64,000 bases of DNA from Kushneria indalinina DSM 14324 (GCF_003385845.1 NZ_QRDJ01000007.1:461380-525379), one strand, 5' to 3'. Shown: positions 42,166 to 51,316, numbered from the stretch's first letter. Notes: generated by a model from the letters alone, not told the origin. Translations and numbers: made by a program.

Positions 42166-42350
42166 CCTGATTCAGGCTATCGACATCGAAAGCGGCGAAA
42201 CGCTGTGGCGCGCGCCATTGCCGGCGGTCAGACCAATCCGCTGGTGTATGAAGCCAACGGTCGCGAGTATCTGATGATTGTGGCCACCGGCCACCACTTC
42301 ATGGAAACGCCGTCGGGAGATTACGTGCTGACCTACGCGCTGCCGGAGTA
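42166..42350 (+). pseudogene. Truncated, frameshifted gcd 3' end
   Basis: Aligns with the last ~190 bases of gcd (40358-40547): Ala-Ile-Asp-Ile-Glu-Ser-Gly-Glu-Thr-Leu-Trp in one frame, then, after deleted bases near 42227, Ala-Asn-Gly-Arg-Glu-Tyr-Leu-Met-Ile-Val and the same C-terminal end. The stop and the terminator hairpin downstream are shared as well. The copies differ at scattered third positions, so it looks like the relic of a paralogue or of an older duplication. Confidence 0.88.
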
Positions 42351-42432
42351 AATCTTTGACAGGAAAGGCAAACCATTGAGAGACAAAGCGCCCTGCGGGG
42401 CGCTTTTTTTTGAGCACACCATTGCTGGTCCA

Positions 42433-42621
42433 TTATCGCAACCCGTCGATGTCAGGCAGGTCGAGATCCGGCCGATCGCCGATCACACAAACCAAGCCCT
42501 CGCCGCCGTTAGCCACCCCGATCACCTCATGCCCCTGCGAAACCAAACTGATGCGCAAAAAGCGGCGAATCTGGAGTTCGTCATCAACGATCAGAATGCA
42601 GGAGCGCTCAAGGGACTTATC
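42433..42621 (-). pseudogene. kdpE remnant (response regulator N-terminus)
   Basis: Reads Ser-Cys-Ile-Leu-Ile-Val-Asp-Asp-Glu-Leu-Gln-Ile-Arg-Arg-Phe-Leu-Arg, the KdpE receiver start, and ends Arg-Pro-Asp-Leu-Asp-Leu-Pro-Asp-Ile-Asp-Gly-Leu; a few codons around the phosphorylated Asp are deleted and a stop follows. No start codon is visible. Confidence 0.75.
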
Positions 42622-42626
42622 TCGGA

Positions 42627-42758
42627 TCAGGGGAGGTTTCCGGGGCCAGCAGCTCGTCCTCGTCGGAACCGGTAGCGGTAGCGGCGTGATCATGCCTGCC
42701 CAGCAGCGGCAGATGAATCACGATGCAGGTGCCGGCGTGGGCGTGAATCTCACCCGCG
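42627..42758 (-). pseudogene. kdpD remnant (sensor kinase C-terminus)
   Basis: Minus-strand frame His-Ala-Gly-Thr-Cys-Ile-Val-Ile-His-Leu-Pro-Leu-Leu-Gly and a 26-residue tail to a stop, just upstream of the kdpE piece. It matches the end of a histidine-kinase ATPase domain; the KdpD assignment follows from its KdpE-like neighbour. Confidence 0.6.
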
Positions 42759-42847
42759 ACGTTTCGCTTGATGTCGGCTTCGTCGGCCGATTCGATGGTA
42801 ACCTCATCGACTATGGAGGTAATGCCAACCTGGGTTGGCGATTTTGA
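42712..42847 (+). pseudogene. Outer-membrane beta-barrel C-terminal fragment
   Basis: Reads Ala-Gly-Val-Gly-Val-Asn-Leu-Thr-Arg-Asp-Val-Ser-Leu-Asp-Val-Gly-Phe and ends Asn-Leu-Gly-Trp-Arg-Phe-stop, the last strands of an autotransporter-type or similar barrel with terminal Phe. It overlaps the kdpD piece on the other strand, so one of the two readings may be fortuitous. Confidence 0.45.
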
Positions 42848-43168
42848 AGGAGGATTAGAGCGTGGGCGGTGACGATAGCGGCCTGAATGCGATCAGGGCA
42901 AGCGACGACGTTGGATGCATGTTTAACTTTCGCCGCAGCGCCATACCGCTTGCGATACACCGACAATAAGCGTCTCGCCAAAGAGAGCGCGTTTCCCATC
43001 ACACCCTATGAGTTCGCTTGTTCGCACTAACGCCGATCGCCACCATTTCTATAGGTGGGCATAAAGGTGGCCTCTTTGGTGCGCAACGAGGGCCGTCAGG
43101 GGCCACGGTCTTTATCACGCGGGACACGCCGTACTCGAGTCGACGAATGACGACAGGGGACGTCAGAT

Positions 43169-43200
43169 GGTAAAGGCCCGGCGTTAGACGAGCCTTTACC
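43169..43200 (-). terminator. Hairpin downstream of the APC permease
   Basis: GGTAAAGGC and GCCTTTACC arms with a 14-base loop, 52 bases behind the permease stop; no U-run, so only a possible terminator. Confidence 0.5.
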
Positions 43201-43252
43201 GGAGGTTACTAAAGATAGCGCCACGGATGCCAATTCATGCGGATGTCGAGTT

Positions 43253-44674
43253 TCAGTCCTCGACGCTATCAAGAGGCTCAGGTTTGAACAGGGGCTTTTT
43301 CATTACAGTTTTGATCCAGACAATGGCAATCACACTGACGATCCCAAGTACCACGCCGGCGCTCATGAATATCTGCATGGTCAGATCCGGTGCCGGCGAA
43401 GCATAGACAATCGCGTAGAGCATGCCCGCGATACCGATTATCTGGGGCAAGGGATAGAGCGGTGAGCGATAGGGCCGGCGGGCCTCGGGATATCGCCGAC
43501 GCAGGGCGATGACATTGCAATGAGCGATGATGTAGGCGATCAGCCAGGCGATGGCGGCAGCGGTCAGCAGCAATTCCACGGTACTCGGATCGTCCCCCCA
43601 CACCAGTAGCGGCAGCCCGGTGACGATGGCGACAAAGAGTACCGCCACCCAAGGAGTTCGGTTACCTCGTGTGACCCGCCCCAGTATTGGAAAGGCCTGT
43701 CCTCGCCCGGCCATGCCTTGCAGCATACGCGGCACTGCCGCCAGCGAGGTATTCAAGGTGCTGCAGGTAGCCGTGATCGCCGCGACAGCCAGCAAAAGAT
43801 TCCCAGAATTGCCGAAAACGGCGCGAGCATACTCTAGATGCGGCAGGCTGGCGGAGAGCATGACGTCTTGGGGCAGGTAGAACAGCGCGCCCAGACAATA
43901 AAGAGCAAAGACAGCGAAAATCACCGTCAACCCCATGTACATGGCGCGCGGCACGTGGCGGCCCGGATTTCGTGTCTCGCCGATCAGCGGGCAGACGAAC
44001 TCAGCACCTACATAGCCCCAGATGGCCAGCGCGATGAGCGTGAAAGCACCGTTACCCAAGCTGAAATCGGCCACCAAATCACCGGCATGGATAGTGTGGG
44101 GCGCAAAACCGCCGGTCAGGGCACTCAAGCCCAGCAGCGTCAACGCCAGGACCATGGCAAAGGCCAGCACGTTCTGCAGCCGGGCGAAAACGTCGATGCC
44201 CATCAGGTTGAGCAGGGCGAATAGCCCCAGTATGCCAAAGGCGATGAACTGGGTGCCGCCCAGTACCGGATAAAGCACGCCGAGAAGATGGTCGATCAGC
44301 AACAGTTCGGCGGAAAGCGCGAACATCGCCACTACCACGTACCCGGAAAATACCGACAGGATTGCCGGAAAGTGGCCCAGAGCCACCTCGGTATAGGTAC
44401 CAAGGCTGCCAGCACGAGGAATCATCAGCGATAGCTCGGAAAAGGACGCAGCGTAGCACAATGCCAGTATCCAGGCGATTGTCAGCGGCACGATGAATCC
44501 AAGCCCGGCAATGCCGACGACCTGAAGCATGATCACCATGACGCCTTGGGAGACCACCAAGCCGACGGCGACAGCCATCAGCGATTTCAGACCGAGCAGA
44601 CGCGTGGGTCTGGCGAGGCGATCTACCGGGGCGCTCTTTGCAGTGCCATTGGACCCCGCGGATGTATCTTGCAT
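43253..44674 (-). CDS. APC family amino acid/polyamine permease
   Basis: 473 residues, twelve membrane segments. APC landmarks: Gly-Leu-Lys-Ser-Leu-Met-Ala-Val-Ala-Val-Gly near the start, Phe-Ser-Glu-Leu-Ser-Leu-Met-Ile-Pro-Arg-Ala-Gly-Ser-Leu-Gly-Thr-Tyr-Thr-Glu, and Trp-Gly-Tyr-Val-Gly-Ala-Glu-Phe-Val-Cys. It is the second gene of a two-gene unit, 79 bases behind the aldehyde dehydrogenase, so it probably imports the amine or amino acid whose aldehyde that enzyme oxidises. Substrate not determinable. Confidence 0.9.
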   Translation of the reverse strand: MQDTSAGSNGTAKSAPVDRLARPTRLLGLKSLMAVAVGLVVSQGVMVIMLQVVGIAGLGFIVPLTIAWILALCYAASFSELSLMIPRAGSLGTYTEVALGHFPAILSVFSGYVVVAMFALSAELLLIDHLLGVLYPVLGGTQFIAFGILGLFALLNLMGIDVFARLQNVLAFAMVLALTLLGLSALTGGFAPHTIHAGDLVADFSLGNGAFTLIALAIWGYVGAEFVCPLIGETRNPGRHVPRAMYMGLTVIFAVFALYCLGALFYLPQDVMLSASLPHLEYARAVFGNSGNLLLAVAAITATCSTLNTSLAAVPRMLQGMAGRGQAFPILGRVTRGNRTPWVAVLFVAIVTGLPLLVWGDDPSTVELLLTAAAIAWLIAYIIAHCNVIALRRRYPEARRPYRSPLYPLPQIIGIAGMLYAIVYASPAPDLTMQIFMSAGVVLGIVSVIAIVWIKTVMKKPLFKPEPLDSVED

Positions 44675-44753
44675 GGTTGTAGCCTCTTTGTTGTTGTAGG
44701 TTCTGACGCGGTTGGCGCTATCCGCGCTTTATCGATGATTTTGCCGGATTTCG

Positions 44754-46241
44754 TTAAAGACGAATCCAAGTGGTCTTGAGCTGGGTGAATTTATCGAGCG
44801 CATGCAACGACAGATCACGCCCGAACCCTGACTGTTTGTAGCCACCAAAGGGCGTGGTGAAATCAAGGGCGTCCACCGTGTTGATCGAGACGGTGCCCGC
44901 GCGCAGGCGGCGCGAGACTCGATGTGCTCGTGATAGGTTGTCGGTCCATACCGACGCTGCCAAACCGTAGATCGAGTCGTTGGCGATGGCGACGGCCTCA
45001 TCCTCATCGTCGAACTCGATCAGCACTGCTACCGGCCCGAAGATCTCTTCCCGTGCAATGGTCATCTGCGGCGTTACGTCGTGAAATAGCGTCGGCAACA
45101 CAAAAGCGCCCTGCTCCTCGCCACTGGGCGTCTCGCCCAGCGCCAGATGTGCGCCCTCTTCCAAGCCCAGCGAAATGTAGCCGCGTACCTTGTCGGCCTG
45201 GCTGCTATCGATCAGCGAGCCAACATTGGTAGCCGGATCCAGCGGATCGCCCACCACCAACTCGGAAGCAGCGGCCAAGAAGCGCTCGACAAACGCTTCT
45301 TTGGCATCGCGCTGGATCAGAATTCGCGAGTTCGCCGAGCATACTTCGCCCTGATTGAAGTAAATGCCCTGTACTGCCGCCTTTGCGGCAGCATCGATGT
45401 CGCAATCACCAAAAATGAGATTAGGGCTCTTGCCGCCACACTCTAGCCAAACCTGCTTCATGTTCGACGCGGACGAATATTCCAAGAACCGTTTGCCAGT
45501 GGCGGTAGAGCCGGTAAACGTCAGGCAGTCTACGTCTGCATGTCGTCCAAGCGCCTGACCGGTGATGTGGCCGTGTCCGGTAAGCACGTTGAAAACGCCA
45601 TCGGGAATGCCAGCTTCTTGGGCGAGGGCAGCCAGACGCAAGGCGGTCAGAGGGGATTGTTCCGCGGGCTTGAGAATCACGCTATTACCCGCGGCGAGTG
45701 CAGGGGCCAGCTTCCAGGCCGTAATATCGAGAGGAAAGTTCCACGGTACCACCGCTGCCACTATGCCCAAGGGCTCGCGGGTAATCGTGGCCAGATTGGC
45801 ACTGTCCGTGGGGGCCACCTCTCCATACATCTTGTCGATGGCTTCGGCATACCAGGCAAAACAGCCCGCTGCACCGGGGATATCCAGCGTGAAGGCGTCA
45901 CTGATCGGTTTGCCTGTATCCAAGGCCTCCAACAGCGCCAGCTCCTCGACGTGCTCGAGGATCAGCGCCGACAAGCGCAGCAGTACCTTCTTGCGAGTGG
46001 CCGGGGCGGCCTGCGACCAATTGCCGGCTTCGAAAGCGGCCCGCGCGGCGACAACGGTACGATCAACATCCTTTGCTGTACAGGCCGGCACGGTGCCCAA
46101 GGCTTCGCCGGTAGCGGGATAATGAGTCGTCAGTGTGGCACCGTCGGAAGCGGCGGTGAATTCACCATTGATAAACGCAGCATCGGGGATACGAAGCTCT
46201 TCGCGAAGTTGACGCCAGTAGGTGCAGTCATGTTCGGCCAT
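44754..46241 (-). CDS. NAD-dependent aldehyde dehydrogenase (PuuC-like)
   Basis: 495 residues. Catalytic Cys in Gln-Gly-Glu-Val-Cys-Ser-Ala-Asn-Ser-Arg, Glu in Leu-Glu-Cys-Gly-Gly-Lys-Ser-Pro-Asn, cofactor loop Phe-Thr-Gly-Ser-Thr-Ala-Thr-Gly-Lys. Closest in look to gamma-glutamyl-aminobutyraldehyde and other amine-derived aldehyde dehydrogenases. GGAG precedes the ATG. Its promoter region (46338-46365) shares a motif with the promoters of the flavin monooxygenase and symporter genes. Confidence 0.92.
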   Translation of the reverse strand: MAEHDCTYWRQLREELRIPDAAFINGEFTAASDGATLTTHYPATGEALGTVPACTAKDVDRTVVAARAAFEAGNWSQAAPATRKKVLLRLSALILEHVEELALLEALDTGKPISDAFTLDIPGAAGCFAWYAEAIDKMYGEVAPTDSANLATITREPLGIVAAVVPWNFPLDITAWKLAPALAAGNSVILKPAEQSPLTALRLAALAQEAGIPDGVFNVLTGHGHITGQALGRHADVDCLTFTGSTATGKRFLEYSSASNMKQVWLECGGKSPNLIFGDCDIDAAAKAAVQGIYFNQGEVCSANSRILIQRDAKEAFVERFLAAASELVVGDPLDPATNVGSLIDSSQADKVRGYISLGLEEGAHLALGETPSGEEQGAFVLPTLFHDVTPQMTIAREEIFGPVAVLIEFDDEDEAVAIANDSIYGLAASVWTDNLSRAHRVSRRLRAGTVSINTVDALDFTTPFGGYKQSGFGRDLSLHALDKFTQLKTTWIRL

Positions 46242-46976
46242 TTAAAACTCCATCGAAGAAGATATCGCGTTGTTATTGGAGGATTCGCAGGGCTGCACCC
46301 TGCTTATAACCACGATAGGTATCCGACATTCTTCGACAAAATATTATTATGCGAGCTTTTGGATCATTTTTATTAATACAGATCGGAAAAACGGGCCAAC
46401 GACAAACGTTAGAAGTCACTGCCGTTTGCGGCCGCGCTTAGTCGCGAATCAGTCCTGTTCCGCTAATGTCGATCGAAATCGCCTAATAGAGTCGCACAGC
46501 GGGAATTGCATGCTGGAGGTCGTGCGCGGGGAGGGTGAAGAGTCGCTGAAAAGCATGCCAAGCGGCGTCATTCATTCTAATAACTCGATCGCATCTCGAC
46601 GATTCCCTGATTTTCGCTGGCCATTCCCTTCCGCCTAGCGCCATCACCCTACTCTCGCCAGAAAGCGCCGCAAGCCGTTGCCAAGTGCAGGGGCCAGGCT
46701 ACTGCTTTCCGATAGCCAGCCCCCTACGGCCCAGCCGCTCTGAGCGAAACGATGAACGTAGGAGGTTGCCGATTTGTGCTAACGCCTCTCCCCTAGAGCA
46801 CGACAGACTCGGTTCCTCGGAGTAGGCCGGCTATCAATAGCTGAATTCGAGAAGGGTCGCTTCGCGTGGTTAATGCCAGAAACAGTTGCCGGGTCGAGAC
46901 CTACCACGGCGGCGTTGAGGTACAGGCACCCGTGCGGCGCCTAGCTCTCACTCAGAATACGGATCGAGTACCGATC
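46242..46976. other. Divergent promoter region, 735 bases
   Basis: No convincing gene. The first ~130 bases contain the aldehyde dehydrogenase leader with the shared motif at 46338-46365. The rest, up to the cyclodeaminase-like gene, has short unsupported frames only. Confidence 0.5.
46338..46365 (-). promoter_or_regulatory. Shared promoter element, copy A
   Basis: On the minus strand: GATCCAAAAG followed by CTCGCATAATAATATTTT. The first block recurs exactly before the flavin monooxygenase gene (51151-51160); the second closely resembles 56269-56287 before the symporter. Confidence 0.5.
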
Positions 46977-48116
46977 ATGACGAACAATACAAAAATCGAT
47001 TTTATCTACCTATCCGAGCCCGACATGATACGTGCCGGCGTCACTGACATGCCCACTTGCGTGGATACCATGGAGGAAGTGTTTCGGCTGCTCTATCAGG
47101 GTGATTACCGTATGGCCGGCGCCGATAACGATTCTCACGGCGCCATGATCATGTTCTCGGAAGAGTCGCCCTTTCCGGGTATGCCCAAACCGACGGCCGA
47201 TCGTCGAATGATGGCCATGCCCGCCTATCTGGGCGGCAGTTTCGGTACCGCCGGGGTCAAGTGGTATGGATCCAACATCGAGAACCGAGACAGAGGCCTA
47301 CCACGCTCCATCCTGACGTTCATTTTGAACGATGCTGACACGGGCGCACCGCTGGCCTACATGTCGGCCAACCTTCTCTCCGCCTATCGCACCGGCGCCG
47401 TGCCAGGTGTCGGCGCCCGCCACCTAGCCAGGCAGGATGCTCGCGTCGTGGGTCTGGTCGGCCCGGGCGTCATGGGCAAGACCTCGATCGCCGCCTTCAT
47501 GGCTACGTGTCCCGATATCGATACGATCCGGGTCAAGGGTCGGGGACAGAAAAGCCTCGACGACTTCAAGGCCTGGGTGGCAGAACACTACCCACAGATC
47601 ACGACCGTTGACATCGTCGATAGCCTCGAGGAGGTCGTCAGAGGCGCCGACATCGTCACCTACTGCAACTCCGGCAAAGGCGGTGATCCCTCGACCTACC
47701 CCATCGTCCAACGCGAATGGGTCAAGCCCGGCGCCTTTCTCTCTATGCCTTCACTGTGCAGTCTGGACGAAGAAATGGAGCAGTCCGGCGTTCGCAAGGT
47801 GCTGGATAACACGGGTCTGTATCAAGCCTGGTATCGAGAAGTGCCCAAGCCAGCGCACAACTATATTCCCATGATCGGCGTGCGCTTCATGGACATGATG
47901 GCAGAAGACACGTTGACGCTGGAGCAGCTGGAAGATCTTGGAAAAATCGTCGCAGGTGATGCCCCGGGTCGTCAGTCGGAAGACGAGATCATCATCCTGT
48001 CGGTCGGCGGTTTGCCTGTCGAAGACGTGGGCTGGGCTACGGTCGTCTATCGCAATGCCATCGAAAAAGGCATTGGGGTCAAACTCAATCTCTGGGATAC
48101 CCCAGCCTTGAAATAA
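46977..48116 (+). CDS. Ornithine cyclodeaminase/mu-crystallin family protein
   Basis: 379 residues from ATG at 46977; the frame extends 37 codons upstream without a ribosome site. The family's NAD-binding Rossmann part shows Val-Val-Gly-Leu-Val-Gly-Pro-Gly-Val-Met-Gly-Lys, and the substrate part Ala-Gly-Val-Lys-Trp and Ala-Tyr-Arg-Thr-Gly-Ala-Val-Pro-Gly-Val. Members act on imino or cyclic amino acids, or reduce imines. From memory, close relatives are annotated as tyramine oxidase subunit B; I cannot verify this. Followed at 75 bases by RidA and then an FAD oxidase. Confidence 0.85.
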   Translation: MTNNTKIDFIYLSEPDMIRAGVTDMPTCVDTMEEVFRLLYQGDYRMAGADNDSHGAMIMFSEESPFPGMPKPTADRRMMAMPAYLGGSFGTAGVKWYGSNIENRDRGLPRSILTFILNDADTGAPLAYMSANLLSAYRTGAVPGVGARHLARQDARVVGLVGPGVMGKTSIAAFMATCPDIDTIRVKGRGQKSLDDFKAWVAEHYPQITTVDIVDSLEEVVRGADIVTYCNSGKGGDPSTYPIVQREWVKPGAFLSMPSLCSLDEEMEQSGVRKVLDNTGLYQAWYREVPKPAHNYIPMIGVRFMDMMAEDTLTLEQLEDLGKIVAGDAPGRQSEDEIIILSVGGLPVEDVGWATVVYRNAIEKGIGVKLNLWDTPALK

Positions 48117-48190
48117 GTGGCGTCTCCCTGCAGCCGCCGCTTGTTAGAACGTGACGTCGTCTTCATAACAATGCCATCAGGAAATAACCA

Positions 48191-48616
48191 ATGACCAAAA
48201 TCACGAAAGTCAAAACCGGTTCGCAGTTTGAAGTTCACGGCAGCTATTCACGGCTGGTCGAGATCAACGGCTGGATCCATGTATCGAATACAGCCGGACG
48301 CAATCCCCAGACAAAGAAGATTCCCGAAGATCTCGGCGAACAGACGCTGCAAGTCTTTGCCAACATCGAAAGAGCGCTGGCCGCCGTGGATGCAAGCCTT
48401 GCCGACGTGGTGTTTTCCAGGGTCTTTGTCCAAAACCCCGAGCACGTGATGCCGGTCATGGACATCGTTGGTGAGAAGTTCCGGGGAATCGATCCGGCGA
48501 CCACCGTCACTTGTCCACCTTTGGGTACGACAGAGTACAAGGTCGAACTGGAAGTGACGGCCTACCGAGGTGCCGCCAGCGCCGACGTCGACGAGATCAC
48601 TCTGCCCCAGCAGTGA
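48191..48616 (+). CDS. RidA family imine/enamine deaminase (first copy)
   Basis: 141 residues. RidA landmarks: Ile-His-Val-Ser-Asn-Thr-Ala-Gly-Arg-Asn, Gln-Thr-Leu-Gln-Val-Phe-Ala-Asn-Ile-Glu-Arg-Ala-Leu, Val-Phe-Val-Gln-Asn, and Val-Glu-Leu-Glu-Val-Thr-Ala. RidA proteins hydrolyse reactive imines and enamines. Placed between a cyclodeaminase-family gene and an amino-acid oxidase, it would deal with the imine the oxidase makes. The usual catalytic Arg near residue 105 is not evident, so it may be a Rid-group variant rather than archetypal RidA. Confidence 0.85.
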   Translation: MTKITKVKTGSQFEVHGSYSRLVEINGWIHVSNTAGRNPQTKKIPEDLGEQTLQVFANIERALAAVDASLADVVFSRVFVQNPEHVMPVMDIVGEKFRGIDPATTVTCPPLGTTEYKVELEVTAYRGAASADVDEITLPQQ

Positions 48617-48677
48617 TCTTGCCCGGCGCTCACCGCCAGGATTTTCGTTCTTTCAACGCGTCACGCAGGAGCCCTGT

Positions 48678-49970
48678 ATGGCACCGACAATCACGCCCGT
48701 CACGACATCCCAAAACTGCCCTGAATCGGCAACAGTGGTCATCATTGGCGGCGGAATCATTGGCCTTACGGCGGCGCTGACGCTGGCGGAGCGCAATATC
48801 CCGGTGGTAGTGCTGGAAAAGGGCCGAATTGCGGGAGAGCAGTCCTCGCGCAATTTGGGCTGGGTCAGAAAGACGAGTCGGCATGGCCACGACATTCCGC
48901 TCGCCCAGGCGGCTGACCGCCTCTGGGCGGGCATGTCCGAACGCGTCGGTAGCGATGTCGGCTACCGCCAGTCAGGCATCATGTTCGTGGCGCGTACCGA
49001 TGCGGAGATGGCGCTGCATGAGCAGTGGCTGAAAACGGTCGACGAGCTCGCGCTCGATTCTCGCCTGCTCGGCTCGAAAGAGATCGATACCCTGGCTCCC
49101 GGCAACCGAAGCAAGTGGGCCGGTGGTATCTATACCCCTTCCGACGGCCGGGCGGAACCCACTTTGGCGTCCAGCGCCATCGCTCGAGCCGCCATGGCGA
49201 AGGGGGCGATCATCGTCGAGCAATGCGCCGTGCGTGGCCTCTCCATGGCGGGTGGCAGAATCGAGGGTGTGGTCACCGAAAAAGGGGAGATACGCTGCGA
49301 TCAGGTGCTGCTGGCTGGCGGTCTCTGGTCGCGGCGGTTTCTCGGCAATCTTGGCGTGTCGCTGCCGACTCTGCCTCTGATCAGCTCAGTGCTTAGAACC
49401 GCTCCGATGAAAGGCCCGACGGAGATCGCGGTCGGCGCGCCTGACTTCTCGTTTCGTCAGCACCGAGACGGTGGATTCATCATTACGCAACGGGGCGCGC
49501 TCGATGCGCCCCTGACCCTGGATCACATGCTGATCGGTACGAAGTACCTGAAGGCGTTACGCGGACAGCGCGGCGTTCTACGCGTAAAACTGAACAGACA
49601 TTTCGTCAGCGACATGGCGCTGTCGAGGCGCTGGAAAGCGGACGGGACTTCTCCTTTCGAGCGGGTTCGCACGATGGATCCCCCCGTCAATGACTCCCTC
49701 AACAACGAGGCAATGGGCAACCTCAGGGCTGCCTGGCCCGCCTTTGAGCAGGCCACCGTGGCCGATACCTGGGCCGGCATGATCGACATCACGCCAGACT
49801 CCAACCCGGTAATCGGGCCAATACCTGGCATACCGGGACTCACGGTCGCCTCTGGCTTCTCAGGGCACGGTTTTGGCACATCACCGGCGGCGGGCCAGCT
49901 GGCAGCGGATCTGGTCACCGGTGTCGAGCCGCTCATCGACCCCGCCCCCTACCGATTCGATCGCTTCTGA
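48678..49970 (+). CDS. DadA-type FAD-dependent amine/amino-acid oxidase
   Basis: 430 residues from ATG at 48678 (AGGAG upstream), the frame being open earlier within ridA. FAD-binding Val-Val-Ile-Ile-Gly-Gly-Gly-Ile-Ile-Gly near residue 20 with Leu-Glu-Lys-Gly at its end, a DAO-type barrel, and Gly-Phe-Ser-Gly-His-Gly-Phe-Gly-Thr-Ser-Pro near the C-terminus. It oxidises the C-N bond of an amine or amino acid to an imine. Third in the unit cyclodeaminase-RidA-oxidase. The substrate may be a D-amino acid, a secondary amine or an N-alkyl amino acid. Confidence 0.88.
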   Translation: MAPTITPVTTSQNCPESATVVIIGGGIIGLTAALTLAERNIPVVVLEKGRIAGEQSSRNLGWVRKTSRHGHDIPLAQAADRLWAGMSERVGSDVGYRQSGIMFVARTDAEMALHEQWLKTVDELALDSRLLGSKEIDTLAPGNRSKWAGGIYTPSDGRAEPTLASSAIARAAMAKGAIIVEQCAVRGLSMAGGRIEGVVTEKGEIRCDQVLLAGGLWSRRFLGNLGVSLPTLPLISSVLRTAPMKGPTEIAVGAPDFSFRQHRDGGFIITQRGALDAPLTLDHMLIGTKYLKALRGQRGVLRVKLNRHFVSDMALSRRWKADGTSPFERVRTMDPPVNDSLNNEAMGNLRAAWPAFEQATVADTWAGMIDITPDSNPVIGPIPGIPGLTVASGFSGHGFGTSPAAGQLAADLVTGVEPLIDPAPYRFDRF

Positions 49971-49992
49971 ACGGCCGATCAGAACCTGCGAC

Positions 49993-50898
49993 TCACCCGG
50001 CAAGACGCTGGCGAGTCACCGACGGCGGCTCGAGAAACAACCGGCGATATTCTCGGGTGAAGTAGCTCTGATGGAAAAATCCATGCTGCGCGGCGGCATC
50101 GGCCAAAGGGACGGTCGGGTCCTGCAGCAGGCGACGCCGAACGGCGTTGAGACGCAGCGCCCGCAGGTAGTGTATCGGCGTCTGCCCGGTCTCGCTTTGA
50201 AAGCTGTATTGCAGCGTACGCCGCGAGATTTTGAGCTGGCCGCACAGCTCCATCAGCGAGGGGGGGGCATCTGGCCGCAATCGGGTCAGGGCATGGCAGC
50301 GATCCACAATGTAGCGACGGGTACGGTAATTGCCGCTGTCATCGCTCGTGACGCGCTGCGACGGCGTATCCAGCAATAGCTCGATGCCACCCTGTAGCTG
50401 GCGAAGCATGGCCTGCTGGGTGACTGCCGGCAGCGTCCCTTCGACGTACCTCGAATACTCCGTCAATAGTCGCCACTCCTGCTTCAGACGCGTCAAGAGG
50501 GCCGGCGCCACCTCGAGCAAGCGCAACTTTTTCTCGTCACGCTCGAGCCAAGGGTGATGCTGGCGCTCAATCGACAGCACTAGCAGGTCGTAATCGGCCG
50601 GCGCGACACTCAAGAACTCTTCACAGCTGGGCAGCACGGTGAGTGCGTCGAACCGATACAGACTATTGCTCGACCAGTTCAGAGGAAGTACGAAATGCCA
50701 CTGATCGGCTGGGAAATGAATCGATTGCGAAACGCCAAGGTTGGCCTTTTCGCGATACAGCCTCACCCCGGGGCCCACGATATCGACGATTTCGCCAGCA
50801 AAGTGCCCTGTCTCGATCTGATCAAACTCCTGCTGCCACCCAGGTAGCTGCGCGGCATGCTGAGTGACGTCTTTACATTCATGGAAAGCGATTTTCAT
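49993..50898 (-). CDS. AraC family transcriptional regulator
   Basis: 301 residues from ATG at 50898. The C-terminal ~100 residues are the two helix-turn-helix AraC domain: Ser-Leu-Met-Glu-Leu-Cys-Gly-Gln-Leu-Lys-Ile-Ser-Arg-Arg-Thr-Leu-Gln-Tyr-Ser-Phe and Ala-Ala-Gln-His-Gly-Phe-Phe-His-Gln-Ser-Tyr-Phe-Thr-Arg-Glu-Tyr. The N-terminus resembles regulators of ethanolamine or amine catabolism. Convergent to the oxidase unit at 46977-49970, a likely target. Confidence 0.88.
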   Translation of the reverse strand: MKIAFHECKDVTQHAAQLPGWQQEFDQIETGHFAGEIVDIVGPGVRLYREKANLGVSQSIHFPADQWHFVLPLNWSSNSLYRFDALTVLPSCEEFLSVAPADYDLLVLSIERQHHPWLERDEKKLRLLEVAPALLTRLKQEWRLLTEYSRYVEGTLPAVTQQAMLRQLQGGIELLLDTPSQRVTSDDSGNYRTRRYIVDRCHALTRLRPDAPPSLMELCGQLKISRRTLQYSFQSETGQTPIHYLRALRLNAVRRRLLQDPTVPLADAAAQHGFFHQSYFTREYRRLFLEPPSVTRQRLAG

Positions 50899-51150
50899 AG
50901 GATGTTGACGCTTGGTCAGCCTTGGCAATGTTCATTCGATAGACATAGCCGGCTCAGGTTGAAACAGCAAACGATCGTAATCGGATAGCTGACGAGGGCC
51001 GACGGCAAGAGCGCCGCTTACGCATCCGATAGTGCCAGCATTGGCGCATGGAAAGAAACCCGGCTTGAGAGAGTGGAACTCGCCACTCGGGTAAAGACGT
51101 TCCAGTGCACCGAGAAATCGATATTGAAACGCCTATGGATCACTAAAGCT

Positions 51151-51180
51151 GATCCAAAAGAAAAAATAAGTATATTTTAA
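51151..51180 (+). promoter_or_regulatory. Shared promoter element, copy B
   Basis: GATCCAAAAG then AAAAAATAAGTATATTTTAA, about 55 bases before the 26-codon leader frame. The first block is identical to the minus strand of 46356-46365. Confidence 0.5.
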
Positions 51181-51235
51181 TGATCCATCCTGTCTTCGTA
51201 AGCTTCCAGACACAATAAAACCCAAGGAAGCCCCC

Positions 51236-51316
51236 ATGTCAGCCGAGTTCATGTTCGATTTGCCTCGTCCGCAGCCCTCATCGTCCCGCTGTCACCACGC
51301 CAGCATCTCCCGGTAA
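51236..51316 (+). CDS. Possible 26-residue leader peptide
   Basis: ATG with AAGGAAG 7 bases upstream, 26 codons, Pro-Arg-Pro-Gln-Pro then a Ser-Ser-Ser-Arg-Cys-His-His cluster. No relative recognised; possibly a regulatory leader for the monooxygenase transcript, or chance. Confidence 0.25.
   Translation: MSAEFMFDLPRPQPSSSRCHHASISR

Larger units (their letters stand above)
42351..43252. other. Gene debris between gcd relic and APC permease
   Basis: About 900 bases without an intact gene. In order: the duplicated gcd terminator (42388-42412), a kdpE piece (minus), a kdpD end (minus), the end of a plus-strand beta-barrel gene, and a stretch with no recognisable content ending in a hairpin at 43169-43200. 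Confidence 0.7.

Noticed and set aside
42148-42351. Short protein with the gcd C-terminus
   Set aside because: It is a frameshifted copy of the gcd end without a start or cofactor domain, so a pseudogene.
42811-43002. 63-codon minus-strand frame beside the debris
   Set aside because: Arg/Ala-rich frame in GC-rich sequence with no ribosome site or known relative.
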